Assembly: GCA_905215625.1 (NCBI GenBank)
Contig: CAJMQQ010000016.1
Location: 1 to 47,807 of the forward strand
DNA length: 47,807 nt
Direction of reading: 5' to 3'
Source: an uncultured bacterium
Lineage (GTDB): Bacteria > Bacillota > Clostridia > Lachnospirales > Lachnospiraceae
Part shown: one piece after another, positions 15,747 through 23,747 of the stretch
How positions within the stretch are numbered: the stretch's first letter is position 1
Layout: each line of letters begins with the position of its first letter
Notes under the pieces: generated by a model
What the model was told of the DNA's origin: nothing
Seen by the model: the letters and a program-made list of their open reading frames with translations, nothing else
Databases searched by the model: none
Made by a program: the position numbers and the translations under genes

Positions 15747-16292
15747 ATGATATTAGAAAATGGAAGACCAGATACTGCAGAAGGCCGCCTGGATAAAGAA
15801 ATAAGAGTATATGATTTTTTGGATCAATTGGGAATTGATTACGTGAGAGTCGATCATGAAGCTGCAATGACGATGGAGGCGTGTGAAGAAATTAGTCAGA
15901 TTTTGGGGGCACAGATATGTAAGAATCTGATGTTATGCAATCGTCAGGAAACCGAATTTTATATGCTGCTGATGCCAGGGGAGAAACCATTTAAAACGAA
16001 ATTTTTGTCTGCACAGATAGGTTCAGCTCGTTTGTCATTTGCAAAAGGAGAATATATGGAAGAATTTTTGGATATTACACCAGGTTCTTTGAGCATTCTT
16101 GGATTGATGAATGATAAGGAGAAACGGGTACGTCTGCTGATTGATGAGGATGTGATGAAAAACGAGTATTTTGGATGCCATCCATGTATCAATACGTCCA
16201 GTTTAAAATTTAAAACAGCGGATTTGGCAGCGACAATTATTCCGGCGCTTGGCCATGAGCCAACGGTAGTACAATTGCCAGGTACATTTTAA
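15747..16292 (+). CDS. YbaK/ProX-type aminoacyl-tRNA deacylase
   Basis: 181 residues from ATG 15747 (MILENGRPD), preceded by GGAGG at 8 bases. The fold is that of bacterial prolyl-tRNA editing domains: VYDFLDQLGIDYVRVDHEA, then QICKNLMLCNRQETEFYMLL with the conserved Lys, then GSLSILGLMNDKEKRVRLLI and the GCHPCINTSSLKF motif. Stand-alone ProX/PrdX enzymes hydrolyse mischarged Ala-tRNA(Pro) in the cytoplasm. Precise substrate preference cannot be read. It stands alone between sulP and the nrd genes. Confidence 0.85.
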   Translation: MILENGRPDTAEGRLDKEIRVYDFLDQLGIDYVRVDHEAAMTMEACEEISQILGAQICKNLMLCNRQETEFYMLLMPGEKPFKTKFLSAQIGSARLSFAKGEYMEEFLDITPGSLSILGLMNDKEKRVRLLIDEDVMKNEYFGCHPCINTSSLKFKTADLAATIIPALGHEPTVVQLPGTF

Positions 16293-16387
16293 GCATAATA
16301 AGAGTTGAATTATCAGATAATAGATTGAAAAATTTGGAAAAGTTGTTCTTCCATTTTGGCTCTATATGGAGTATTATAGGTATGCAG

Positions 16388-16433
16388 CACAATATATTGT
16401 GATAAAAATGAACGAAAAACAACATATAGTTGT
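16388..16433 (+). promoter_or_regulatory. Two NrdR boxes upstream of nrdD
   Basis: CACAATATATTGTG at 16388-16401 is a perfect palindrome; ACAACATATAGTTGT at 16419-16433 is nearly one. The centres are about 31-32 bases apart, three helical turns, which is the typical arrangement of NrdR boxes. A candidate -10, TATTAT, lies at 16372-16377, so NrdR bound here would cover the start of transcription. The spacing and sequence are seen; the repressor itself is outside this window. Confidence 0.85.
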
Positions 16434-16510
16434 AAAAAAGCGGAGCTTGAAAAAGCTTGATAAATTGGCAAAAACCGCGTGAAATCAAGAAAAAAGGGGC
16501 AGAGAAAAGG

Positions 16511-18694
16511 ATGGACGTAAAGATAAATATCATCAAAAGAAACGGCAAAGAAGTTGATTTCGATGTTACAAAGATCACGAATGCGATCCGTAAGGCAAAC
16601 AATGAGATCGATAAGCTTCACAGATTGAATGAGTACCAGATTGAAGCAATTGGAGATATGATTGCACAGGAAGTCAGCCGGTCTACTCACGCTGTCAATG
16701 TAGAAGACATTCAGGACATGGTAGAGACAGGAATCATGAGTATGCGCGGATATGAAGTTGCGCAGAAATATGTGCGTTACCGTTATAAAAGAGAACTTTC
16801 TCGTAAGTCCAATACCACAGACAATGGGATTTTAGCACTCCTTGATCATATCAATGAAGAAGTAAAACAGGAGAATTCAAACAAAAACCCAGTAATTAAC
16901 TCTACACAAAGAGATTACATGGCTGGGGAAGTAAGTAAGGATCTTTCTAAACGAGTACTCCTTCCGGAAGAGATTGTAAAGGCGCATGAAGAAGGAATTA
17001 TTCACTTCCATGATACCGATTATTATGCCCAAAGAGAGCATAACTGTGATTTGATTAATTTGGAAGATATGCTTCAGAATGGTACAGTGATTAGTGAAAC
17101 TATGATTGAAAAGCCTCATAGCTTCTTTACTGCGTGTAATGTAACAACGCAGATTGTTGCCCAGGTTGCAAGCAATCAGTACGGTGGACAGTCCTTTACA
17201 TTGGCTCATCTGGCGCCGTTTGTAGATGTCAGCAGACAAAAAATCCGTAAGAATATTATTGCAGAGCGCACAGAATGCGGTGAGAGCTTAGATGAGGAAA
17301 TTATCAAGAAAGTTACAGAACGCCGTTTGAGAGAAGAGATTAAGAGCGGTATCCAGACAATTCAATATCAGCTTATTACATTGATGACCTGTAATGGCCA
17401 GGCGCCATTTGTAACGATGTTTATGTATCTGGACGAAGTTCCAGAGGGCCAGACAAGAGATGACCTTGCAATTATCATTGAGGAAGTTTTAATTCAACGT
17501 ATGCAGGGTGTTAAGAACGAAAAAGGCGTCTGGATTACACCGGCTTTCCCTAAGTTAATTTATGTATTGGACGAGGACAATATTACAGAGGATGCTCCAT
17601 ACTGGCACTTAACAGAGCTGGCAGCGAAATGTACAGCAAAGCGTATGGTTCCTGACTATATTTCTGCGAAGATTATGAAACAATTAAAAAAGGGCTGTGT
17701 GTACACGTGTATGGGATGCCGTTCTTTCCTTACAGTAGAAGAGTCCCAGAAGAACCCAGATGGAAGCTACAAGTTTTACGGGCGTTTTAACCAGGGAGTT
17801 GTAACAATCAACTTAGTTGATGTGGCGTGTTCTTCAGAAGGTGATTTTGATAAGTTCTGGGAGATTTTAGATGAACGTCTGGAACTGTGTCATAGAGCAC
17901 TTCGCTGCAGGCATGAGCGTTTGCTTGGAACGGTATCCGACGTTGCTCCAATCCTGTGGCAGAACGGTGCGCTGGCACGTTTGAAAAAAGGCGAGACAAT
18001 TGATAAGCTGTTGTTTAACGGATATTCTACAATTTCACTTGGTTATGCAGGATTACATGAAATGTGTGTAAGAATGTATGGTGTATCTCATACACATCCA
18101 GGTGCAAGAGAATTTGCATTACAGGTAATGCAGAAATTAAACGATAAATGTGAGGAATGGAAAGCAGCAGAAAACATCAGCTATTCGGTATATGGAACTC
18201 CAATGGAGTCAACAACCTATAAGTTTTCCAAGTGCTTACAGAAGAGATTTGGCATCATTGAAGGCGTTACAGATAAAAACTACATTACAAATAGTTATCA
18301 CGTACACGTATCTGAGGAAATTAATGCATTCGATAAGCTGAAATTCGAAGCAGACTTCCAGAAATTGTCTCCAGGAGGAGCTATCAGCTATGTAGAAGTT
18401 CCGAATATGCAGAACAATATTCCAGCAGTATTGTCCGTTATGAGATTCATTTATGACAATATTATGTATGCGGAATTGAATACAAAAAGCGACTACTGTG
18501 AATGCTGTGGGTATGACGGAGAAATCTTAATCAAAGAAGATGAGAATGGAAAATTGATCTGGGAGTGTCCAAATTGTGGAAACCGTGATCAAGATAAGAT
18601 GTCTGTAGCACGCAGAACCTGTGGTTACATTGGAACACAGTTCTGGAATCAGGGACGTACACAGGAAATTAAAGACAGAGTGCTGCATTTGTAA
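16511..18694 (+). CDS. nrdD: Anaerobic ribonucleoside-triphosphate reductase (class III)
   Basis: 727 residues from ATG 16511 (MDVKINIIKRNGKEVDF, after GAAAAGG). Residues 1 to about 90 are an ATP-cone, the allosteric activity site. The barrel follows, with CNVTTQIVAQVASNQYGGQS and the substrate-site Cys region. Near the C terminus are the zinc pairs CECCGYDGE and CPNCGNRD, and then RRTCGYIGTQFW, whose Gly becomes the radical. The enzyme reduces ribonucleotides to deoxyribonucleotides with formate as the usual reductant, and needs the NrdG activase encoded just downstream. Two NrdR boxes precede it. Confidence 0.97.
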   Translation: MDVKINIIKRNGKEVDFDVTKITNAIRKANNEIDKLHRLNEYQIEAIGDMIAQEVSRSTHAVNVEDIQDMVETGIMSMRGYEVAQKYVRYRYKRELSRKSNTTDNGILALLDHINEEVKQENSNKNPVINSTQRDYMAGEVSKDLSKRVLLPEEIVKAHEEGIIHFHDTDYYAQREHNCDLINLEDMLQNGTVISETMIEKPHSFFTACNVTTQIVAQVASNQYGGQSFTLAHLAPFVDVSRQKIRKNIIAERTECGESLDEEIIKKVTERRLREEIKSGIQTIQYQLITLMTCNGQAPFVTMFMYLDEVPEGQTRDDLAIIIEEVLIQRMQGVKNEKGVWITPAFPKLIYVLDEDNITEDAPYWHLTELAAKCTAKRMVPDYISAKIMKQLKKGCVYTCMGCRSFLTVEESQKNPDGSYKFYGRFNQGVVTINLVDVACSSEGDFDKFWEILDERLELCHRALRCRHERLLGTVSDVAPILWQNGALARLKKGETIDKLLFNGYSTISLGYAGLHEMCVRMYGVSHTHPGAREFALQVMQKLNDKCEEWKAAENISYSVYGTPMESTTYKFSKCLQKRFGIIEGVTDKNYITNSYHVHVSEEINAFDKLKFEADFQKLSPGGAISYVEVPNMQNNIPAVLSVMRFIYDNIMYAELNTKSDYCECCGYDGEILIKEDENGKLIWECPNCGNRDQDKMSVARRTCGYIGTQFWNQGRTQEIKDRVLHL

Positions 18695-18722
18695 AATAAA
18701 AGAGTTGTTTTTAAAATTCAAA

Positions 18723-18755
18723 AGCACAGTGGTTTATCTGCTGTGCTGTCTTTTT
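18723..18755 (+). terminator. Terminator between nrdD and nrdG
   Basis: AGCACAG (18723-18729) pairs with CTGTGCT (18741-18747), followed by GTCTTTTT. It lies 28 bases after the nrdD stop. It may lower nrdG expression relative to nrdD, as the activase is needed in smaller amounts. Confidence 0.75.
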
Positions 18756-18782
18756 ATACCAATTAAAAGGAGTGTAAGCGCC

Positions 18783-19277
18783 ATGAACTATGCCAATATT
18801 AAAAATTGTGATATCGCAGATGGCCCAGGATGCAGAGTGAGTCTCTTTGTAAGTGGTTGTCGTCACCATTGTAAAGGATGTTTCAATGCAGAAACCTGGA
18901 ATTTCGATTTTGGAGACTTATATACACAGGAAGTAGAAGATCAGATTATCGAAATGCTGAAGCCAGACTACATTCAAGGATTTACGCTTTTAGGAGGAGA
19001 ACCATTTGAACCAGAAAATCAGGTGGTGCTGGTAAACTTGCTTCGCAGAATTAAAGAAACATATCCAAATAAAGATATCTGGTGTTATTCTGGATATCTT
19101 TATGATGCAGATATGATCGAAGGCGGTAAAATCTTTACGGATGTGACAAAAGAAATGCTTTCTTACATTGATGTTCTTGTAGATGGTGAATTTATCCTTG
19201 AGAAAAAGGATATTACACTTCAATTTAGAGGAAGCAGTAACCAGAGAATTGTGACAAGAGATCAGTTTATTATATAG
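18783..19277 (+). CDS. nrdG: Anaerobic ribonucleotide reductase activating enzyme (radical SAM)
   Basis: 164 residues from ATG 18783 (MNYANIKNCDIADGPGCRVS), with AAGGAG 10 bases upstream; a longer frame starts inside the terminator and is unlikely. The radical-SAM motif is SGCRHHCKGCFN (CxxxCxxC). LLGGEPFEPEN is the GGE motif that contacts S-adenosylmethionine. It makes the glycyl radical on NrdD. Length is typical. The terminator between the two genes suggests attenuation from the nrdD promoter. Confidence 0.95.
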   Translation: MNYANIKNCDIADGPGCRVSLFVSGCRHHCKGCFNAETWNFDFGDLYTQEVEDQIIEMLKPDYIQGFTLLGGEPFEPENQVVLVNLLRRIKETYPNKDIWCYSGYLYDADMIEGGKIFTDVTKEMLSYIDVLVDGEFILEKKDITLQFRGSSNQRIVTRDQFII

Positions 19278-19298
19278 ATAAAAGAAGCTGCCTGTCTC

Positions 19299-19327
19299 TT
19301 GACTTTTTTCTCTAATTATGCTAGATT
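19299..19327 (+). promoter_or_regulatory. Promoter of the ABC-F gene
   Basis: TTGACT at 19299-19304, a 17-base spacer and TAGATT at 19322-19327. The coding start is 240 bases downstream, which leaves a long leader with a short peptide and a terminator. Confidence 0.7.
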
Positions 19328-19358
19328 AGCTTACAAAATAAAAGAAAGAGGTGGAAGG

Positions 19359-19382
19359 ATGTTTAACTTTTCTTGCAGATAA
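19359..19382 (+). CDS. Possible leader peptide MFNFSCR
   Basis: A seven-codon frame starts at ATG 19359 and ends with TAA at 19380-19382. GAGGTGGAAGG gives it a strong ribosome site. It lies in the 5' leader of an antibiotic-resistance-type ABC-F gene and ahead of a terminator, the usual layout for ribosome-stalling attenuation. Too short for any homology support. Confidence 0.5.
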   Translation: MFNFSCR

Positions 19383-19394
19383 AATAAAAATATA

Positions 19395-19537
19395 CAATAA
19401 TACCGATTGAAGGGATTATTGTGTCTATTGCAGGAAAGTTAGAAAACCCTCTCTCGTTATATAACATATCTTATGCCATCAGGGCATTTATTTGGATGAT
19501 GCTGAGCTGCAGGAAGTACTTTTCTGCGGCTCTTTTT
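19395..19537 (+). promoter_or_regulatory. Attenuator in the ABC-F leader
   Basis: The end of the leader is an intrinsic terminator: GAGCTGCAG (19504-19512) pairs with CTGCGGCTC (19524-19532, one mismatch), followed by TTTTT (19533-19537). An upstream stem pairs CAATAAT (19395-19401) with ATTATTG (19415-19421). Which upstream segment acts as anti-terminator is not clear by eye. Confidence 0.65.
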
Positions 19538-19567
19538 GATCAAAATGATAAGTGAGAGGATGATAGT

Positions 19568-21034
19568 ATGTCGATGATAAAAGTGGAAAATCTTACGTTT
19601 TCCTACCCTTCCAGTTACGACTTGATATTTGACAAGGTTCACTTTCAAATCGACACGGATTGGAAACTTGGCTTTGTGGGAAGAAACGGAAGAGGAAAAA
19701 CGACGTTTTTAAATCTGCTGCTTGGGAAATATGAATACAGCGGAAAAATAATCAGCAGCGTAAAATTTGATTACTTTCCATATCCGGTTGCAGATAAAAC
19801 CAGACAGACGGAAGAAATTCTGCAGGAAATCTGCCCGTTAGCAGAGACATGGGAAATCCTGCGGGAATTTTCTTATCTGGATGTTGATGCAGAGGTATTG
19901 TGGAGGCCATTTGAAACTCTTTCGAATGGAGAGCAGACAAAGGTTCTGCTTGTGGCGCTGTTCTTGAATGAAGGTCATTTTCTGCTCATTGACGAGCCGA
20001 CCAATCATCTGGATGCCCAGGCGCGTAAAAAGGTAGCAGAATATCTGGAGAAGAAGAAAGGTTTTATCCTGGTATCTCATGACCGTCGGTTTTTAGATGG
20101 CTGCGTGGACCATATATTGTCGTTAAACAGGACTAATATAGAAGTGCAGAAGGGAAATTTTTCATCCTGGATGGAGAATTTTGAACAGCAGCAGGAATCG
20201 GAATCTTCCCAGAATGAAAAACTGAAAAAAGAAATTCACCGATTGCAGAAATCGGCAAAACGATCTGCAGACTGGTCAAAACAGGCGGAAACGTCAAAAT
20301 ATGGAAATGGTCCCGTTGACAGAGGATTTATTGGCCATAAAGCGACAAAAATGATGAAGCGTTCCAAAACAACAGAAGAAAGGCAGCAAAAAGCCATTGA
20401 GCAAAAATCGGCATTGCTGAAAAATGCAGAGACTGCGGATGCATTAAAGATACAGCCCCTTCCATACCATGCCGAGGTGCTGGCGTCATTTTCTGAAGTG
20501 GCTGCAATTTATAACGGCTGCCAGATTGGCAGCGGTACGTCGTTTCGCATCCATAGAGGAGAGCGCATTTTTATTGATGGAACGAATGGAAGCGGCAAGA
20601 GCAGTTTGCTCAAGATGTTATTAAATTACCCCATAAAGCACACCGGGACGGTAACCGTAGGCTCGGGTCTTGTAATATCCTATGTTCCCCAGGATGCGTC
20701 TTATTTAGAGGGGACATTATCGGAATTTGCGGAGAAAAACAGCATTGATGAAAGTCTGTTTAAAGCGATCCTGCGAAAGATGGATTTTGAGCGGGTGCAG
20801 TTTGAAAAAGATATGAAAGATTTTTCGGGAGGACAAAAGAAAAAGGTGCTGCTTGCAAAAAGCCTCTGTGAGCAGGCGCATCTGTATGTATGGGATGAAC
20901 CCCTTAATTTTATTGACGTTTATTCGCGAATTCAGATTGAACAATTGATTCAGCAGTTTTCACCAACCATGCTTTTAGTCGAACACGACAGCGCATTTCG
21001 GGAAGCGGTTGCAACGAAAGTGGTTGCCTTGTAA
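19568..21034 (+). CDS. ABC-F ribosomal protection protein, Lsa-like
   Basis: 488 residues, the size of Lsa/Vga-type proteins. There are two ATP-binding domains and no membrane segment. Domain 1 has Walker A GRNGRGKTTF, signature LSNGEQTK and Walker B HFLLIDEPTNHLD. A linker of about 80 residues (190-280, rich in Lys, Gln, Ser) follows, the arm that reaches the ribosome's peptidyl-transferase centre. Domain 2 has GTNGSGKSSL, FSGGQKKK and LYVWDEPLNFID. Relatives protect ribosomes from lincosamides, streptogramin A and pleuromutilins. The leader peptide and terminator upstream suggest drug-induced expression. The spectrum cannot be read from sequence. Confidence 0.9.
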   Translation: MSMIKVENLTFSYPSSYDLIFDKVHFQIDTDWKLGFVGRNGRGKTTFLNLLLGKYEYSGKIISSVKFDYFPYPVADKTRQTEEILQEICPLAETWEILREFSYLDVDAEVLWRPFETLSNGEQTKVLLVALFLNEGHFLLIDEPTNHLDAQARKKVAEYLEKKKGFILVSHDRRFLDGCVDHILSLNRTNIEVQKGNFSSWMENFEQQQESESSQNEKLKKEIHRLQKSAKRSADWSKQAETSKYGNGPVDRGFIGHKATKMMKRSKTTEERQQKAIEQKSALLKNAETADALKIQPLPYHAEVLASFSEVAAIYNGCQIGSGTSFRIHRGERIFIDGTNGSGKSSLLKMLLNYPIKHTGTVTVGSGLVISYVPQDASYLEGTLSEFAEKNSIDESLFKAILRKMDFERVQFEKDMKDFSGGQKKKVLLAKSLCEQAHLYVWDEPLNFIDVYSRIQIEQLIQQFSPTMLLVEHDSAFREAVATKVVAL

Positions 21035-21041
21035 AAATATA

Positions 21042-21077
21042 GCATGGCGCACAGGGAATTTTCCGTATGCGCCATGC
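21042..21077. terminator. Bidirectional terminator between the ABC-F gene and uxaC
   Basis: GCATGGCGCA (21042-21051) is exactly complementary to TGCGCCATGC (21068-21077). On the minus strand it is followed by TATATTTTTAC. It separates two convergent genes. Confidence 0.75.
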
Positions 21078-21085
21078 CGCTGCAA

Positions 21086-22495
21086 TTAAATATCAAACTC
21101 AAAGTATTTAATAACGTTGTTGTAAGAAATGCCCTTAATAATCTCTTCCAGAGCCTTCATATCAGCTGGATATTCGCCGTTGTCTACCCATCCGCCGATT
21201 AAATCGCAGAGGATTCTGCGGAAGTATTCGTGTCTGGTGTAGGACAAGAAGCTTCTGGAGTCGGTCAGCATACCTACAAAGTTGCCCAGGCAGCCTAAGT
21301 TTGCAAGGCTGATCATCTGGTCTCTCATGCCGGTCTTGTGATCGTTGAACCACCATGCGGAACCTTGCTGGATGCGGCCTGCAGGAGCGCCCTGGAAGCA
21401 GCCTAAGATGGTGCCGATAGCAGCATTATCATTTGGATTTAAGGAGTAGATAATGGTCTTTGGAACTTCACCGGTTGCGCTTAATGCATTTAAGAAGTCT
21501 GCCATCTGTGCGCTTGGAGCGTAGTTGTTGATGCAGTCAAATCCGGTATCAGGGCCAAGCTTTTCAAACATCATAGCGTTGTTGTCACGCTTGCAGCCAT
21601 AATGCAGCTGCATAATCCAGCCCATGCGGTTGTATTCTTTTGCAATAAACAGCATAAATGCAGTCTTATATTTTAATTCCTCTTCTCTGGTAACAGCCTG
21701 TCCGCTTAAAGCCTTTGCAATGATTGCGTCTGCCTCAGCGTCAGAAGCCGGCTGGTACATCACATACTCTAATGCATGGTCGGAAACCTTGCAGCCTCTT
21801 TCTGCAAAGTAAGCCATGCGGACTTTTAATGCTTCCTTTAAAGAGGCGAAGTCTTTGATCTCTACGCCGCTTACCTGGGATAACTGGGCAATGTAATCAG
21901 CATAAGTGGTCTTTTCTACGTTCAGGGCCTTGTCCGGACGCCATGCAGGAAGAACCTTGATGTCCTTGCAGCTTTCGTCAGCAGCGATTTTTTCGTGCCA
22001 CTCTAAGGTATCAACCGGATCGTCGGTGGTGCAGATTAATTTTACGTTGTAGTGACGGATTAAGCCGCGGACAGTCATGGAAGGATCGTTCTGCAGCTTG
22101 TCATTGCACAGATTCCATACTTCTTCAGCGGTATCGCCGTTTAAATAACCCTCATATCCGAAATATCTGCGGAGCTCTAAATGGCTCCAGTGGTACAGCG
22201 GGTTGCCAATCAGCTTTGGCATAGTTTCTGCCCATTTCTGGAATTTTTCTCTGTCAGAAGCATCTCCGGTAATATACTTTTCTTCTACGCCGTTGGAACG
22301 CATCTGACGCCATTTGTAATGGTCGCCGCCCAGCCATACCTGGGTAATGTTGTCAAACTTTCTATCTTCATAAATTTCCTGGGGATTGATGTGGCAGTGG
22401 TAGTCTACGATTGGCATAACCTCTGCATAATCGTGATATAGGGTTTTTGCCATGTCAGTAGACAGTAAAAAATCTTTGTCCATAAACGGTTTCAT
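21086..22495 (-). CDS. uxaC: Glucuronate/galacturonate isomerase
   Basis: 469 residues, full length. It starts MKPFMDKDFLLSTDMAKTLY after AAGGAGG. The metal-site motif VDYHCHINP and the strongly conserved WLGGDHYKWRQMR and GNPLYHWSHLELRRYFG are present, as are RGGWR-like late motifs (DSRSFLSYTRHEYFRRILC). It converts glucuronate to fructuronate and galacturonate to tagaturonate in the cytoplasm. It is transcribed away from uxaA and lies 60 bases after the LacI regulator gene on the same strand, so it may be read from that gene's promoter or its own. No reductase gene (uxaB or uxuB) is nearby. Confidence 0.96.
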   Translation of the reverse strand: MKPFMDKDFLLSTDMAKTLYHDYAEVMPIVDYHCHINPQEIYEDRKFDNITQVWLGGDHYKWRQMRSNGVEEKYITGDASDREKFQKWAETMPKLIGNPLYHWSHLELRRYFGYEGYLNGDTAEEVWNLCNDKLQNDPSMTVRGLIRHYNVKLICTTDDPVDTLEWHEKIAADESCKDIKVLPAWRPDKALNVEKTTYADYIAQLSQVSGVEIKDFASLKEALKVRMAYFAERGCKVSDHALEYVMYQPASDAEADAIIAKALSGQAVTREEELKYKTAFMLFIAKEYNRMGWIMQLHYGCKRDNNAMMFEKLGPDTGFDCINNYAPSAQMADFLNALSATGEVPKTIIYSLNPNDNAAIGTILGCFQGAPAGRIQQGSAWWFNDHKTGMRDQMISLANLGCLGNFVGMLTDSRSFLSYTRHEYFRRILCDLIGGWVDNGEYPADMKALEEIIKGISYNNVIKYFEFDI

Positions 22496-22555
22496 AGTTA
22501 AATCCTCCTTGTTATAAAATTATGATGCCGGGAGAGAACAGTGCTGCTCCTGACA

Positions 22556-23557
22556 TCAAAAATTTGTGGTTCCTCGTTTGATTATGTCAGCAGAAATGGT
22601 AGTTTTGGCAGGCACATTTGAGCCGTCAAACACACCCATTAATGTATTGACCGTAGTAATGCATAACGCTTCCACCTTGCTGTCAATAGAAGTCAGCTCC
22701 GGATAAGAGCACTGCGCAAGAATCGAATTATTATAGCCAATGACGGAAAGAGAATCCGGAATGGAAATATTCTCCTGATGGGCAAATTTAACTGCACCTA
22801 CTGCAAGAGAATCGTCAGAAGTCAGAATTCCGTCAAATACCAATCCCTCATTGCAGAGTTTATGGCAGAGAGCCTGAGCGCTTGCCACATCTTTCGGGCA
22901 CTGGCAGATGTATTCTTCCCGGACAGGAAGTCCTGCCGCACACAGGGCTTCTTTGTATCCCTGGAGTTTGTTAAATCCGCTGTAAGATTGACTGCTGTAC
23001 AGATATAGAAGATTCTGGACGCCGGAGCGAATCAGACTGGCAGAAGCCTCGTAGGTAGCAGTTCGGTCATCGCAGAGGGTAGAGTAAATATTTTCCCCCT
23101 CTAAATAGCCGTTGACCAGCATAATGGGAAGGGACTTTGCTGCATCAATCAGATAACCATTGTCTTTTGGCTTCATTTCTACAAATTTTGATCCAGCCAG
23201 GATAATGGCGTCTACCCGTTTGGAACGGAGCAGGTCAAAGTATTTCTGCTTGGTTTCTAAATCTGTGCCGGTACAGCAGAGAATGGAATCATATCCCCTG
23301 CTCCGGAGTTCCCGTTCTAGAAAATAAATGGCATTGGCGAGGTATAAATCAGAAGAATCTGAGCACATGATCCCAATGGTCTTGATGGTGTTTAGTCCCA
23401 GTCCGCGGGCGAAAATGTTTGGAGTATATCCCAGCTCATCCATAACGGAAAGAACCTTGTTCCGCGTTTTTTCACTGACGTTGGGATTGCCATTTAATAC
23501 ACGGGAGACCGTGGCAATGGAGACCTGTGCTTTTTTTGATACATCATAAATATTCAT
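22556..23557 (-). CDS. LacI-family transcriptional regulator
   Basis: 333 residues from ATG 23557 (MNIYDVSKKAQVSIATVSRV), with GAGAGG upstream; a TTG five codons earlier overlaps that site and is unlikely. The N-terminal HTH and hinge (RVLNGNPNVSEKTR and ELGYTPNIFARGL) are typical. The rest is a periplasmic-binding-type effector domain, e.g. TIGIMCSDSSDLYLANAI. It is divergent from uxaA, and two palindromes with core TGTAAG-ACTTACA lie between the genes. It probably represses both uxaA and itself and is relieved by a uronate or an intermediate; the effector is inferred. Confidence 0.92.
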   Translation of the reverse strand: MNIYDVSKKAQVSIATVSRVLNGNPNVSEKTRNKVLSVMDELGYTPNIFARGLGLNTIKTIGIMCSDSSDLYLANAIYFLERELRSRGYDSILCCTGTDLETKQKYFDLLRSKRVDAIILAGSKFVEMKPKDNGYLIDAAKSLPIMLVNGYLEGENIYSTLCDDRTATYEASASLIRSGVQNLLYLYSSQSYSGFNKLQGYKEALCAAGLPVREEYICQCPKDVASAQALCHKLCNEGLVFDGILTSDDSLAVGAVKFAHQENISIPDSLSVIGYNNSILAQCSYPELTSIDSKVEALCITTVNTLMGVFDGSNVPAKTTISADIIKRGTTNF

Positions 23558-23584
23558 GCCGATACCTCTCAATAACCAAATGGC

Positions 23585-23702
23585 TGTAAGTACTTACAAC
23601 CTATTGTCATTATACATATATTTCACAAAGAATGCAACCGGTTTTATTTTATTATTGACTTTTTGATTCAAATTTTGTAAAATAATTGTAAGCACTTACA
23701 AT
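23585..23702. promoter_or_regulatory. uxaA promoter with two LacI-type operators
   Basis: The promoter is TTGACT (23655-23660), a 17-base spacer and TAAAAT (23678-23683). One operator, ATTGTAAGCACTTACAAT at 23685-23702, starts immediately after the -10. A second, TGTAAGTACTTACA at 23585-23598, lies near the regulator gene's start. Both are palindromes with the same half-site; centre to centre is 102 bases. A looped repression complex is possible. Confidence 0.85.
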
Positions 23703-23747
23703 TTGAAAAATACTTTTGAAAATTCAATATTTAAGGAGATAAGGGAT

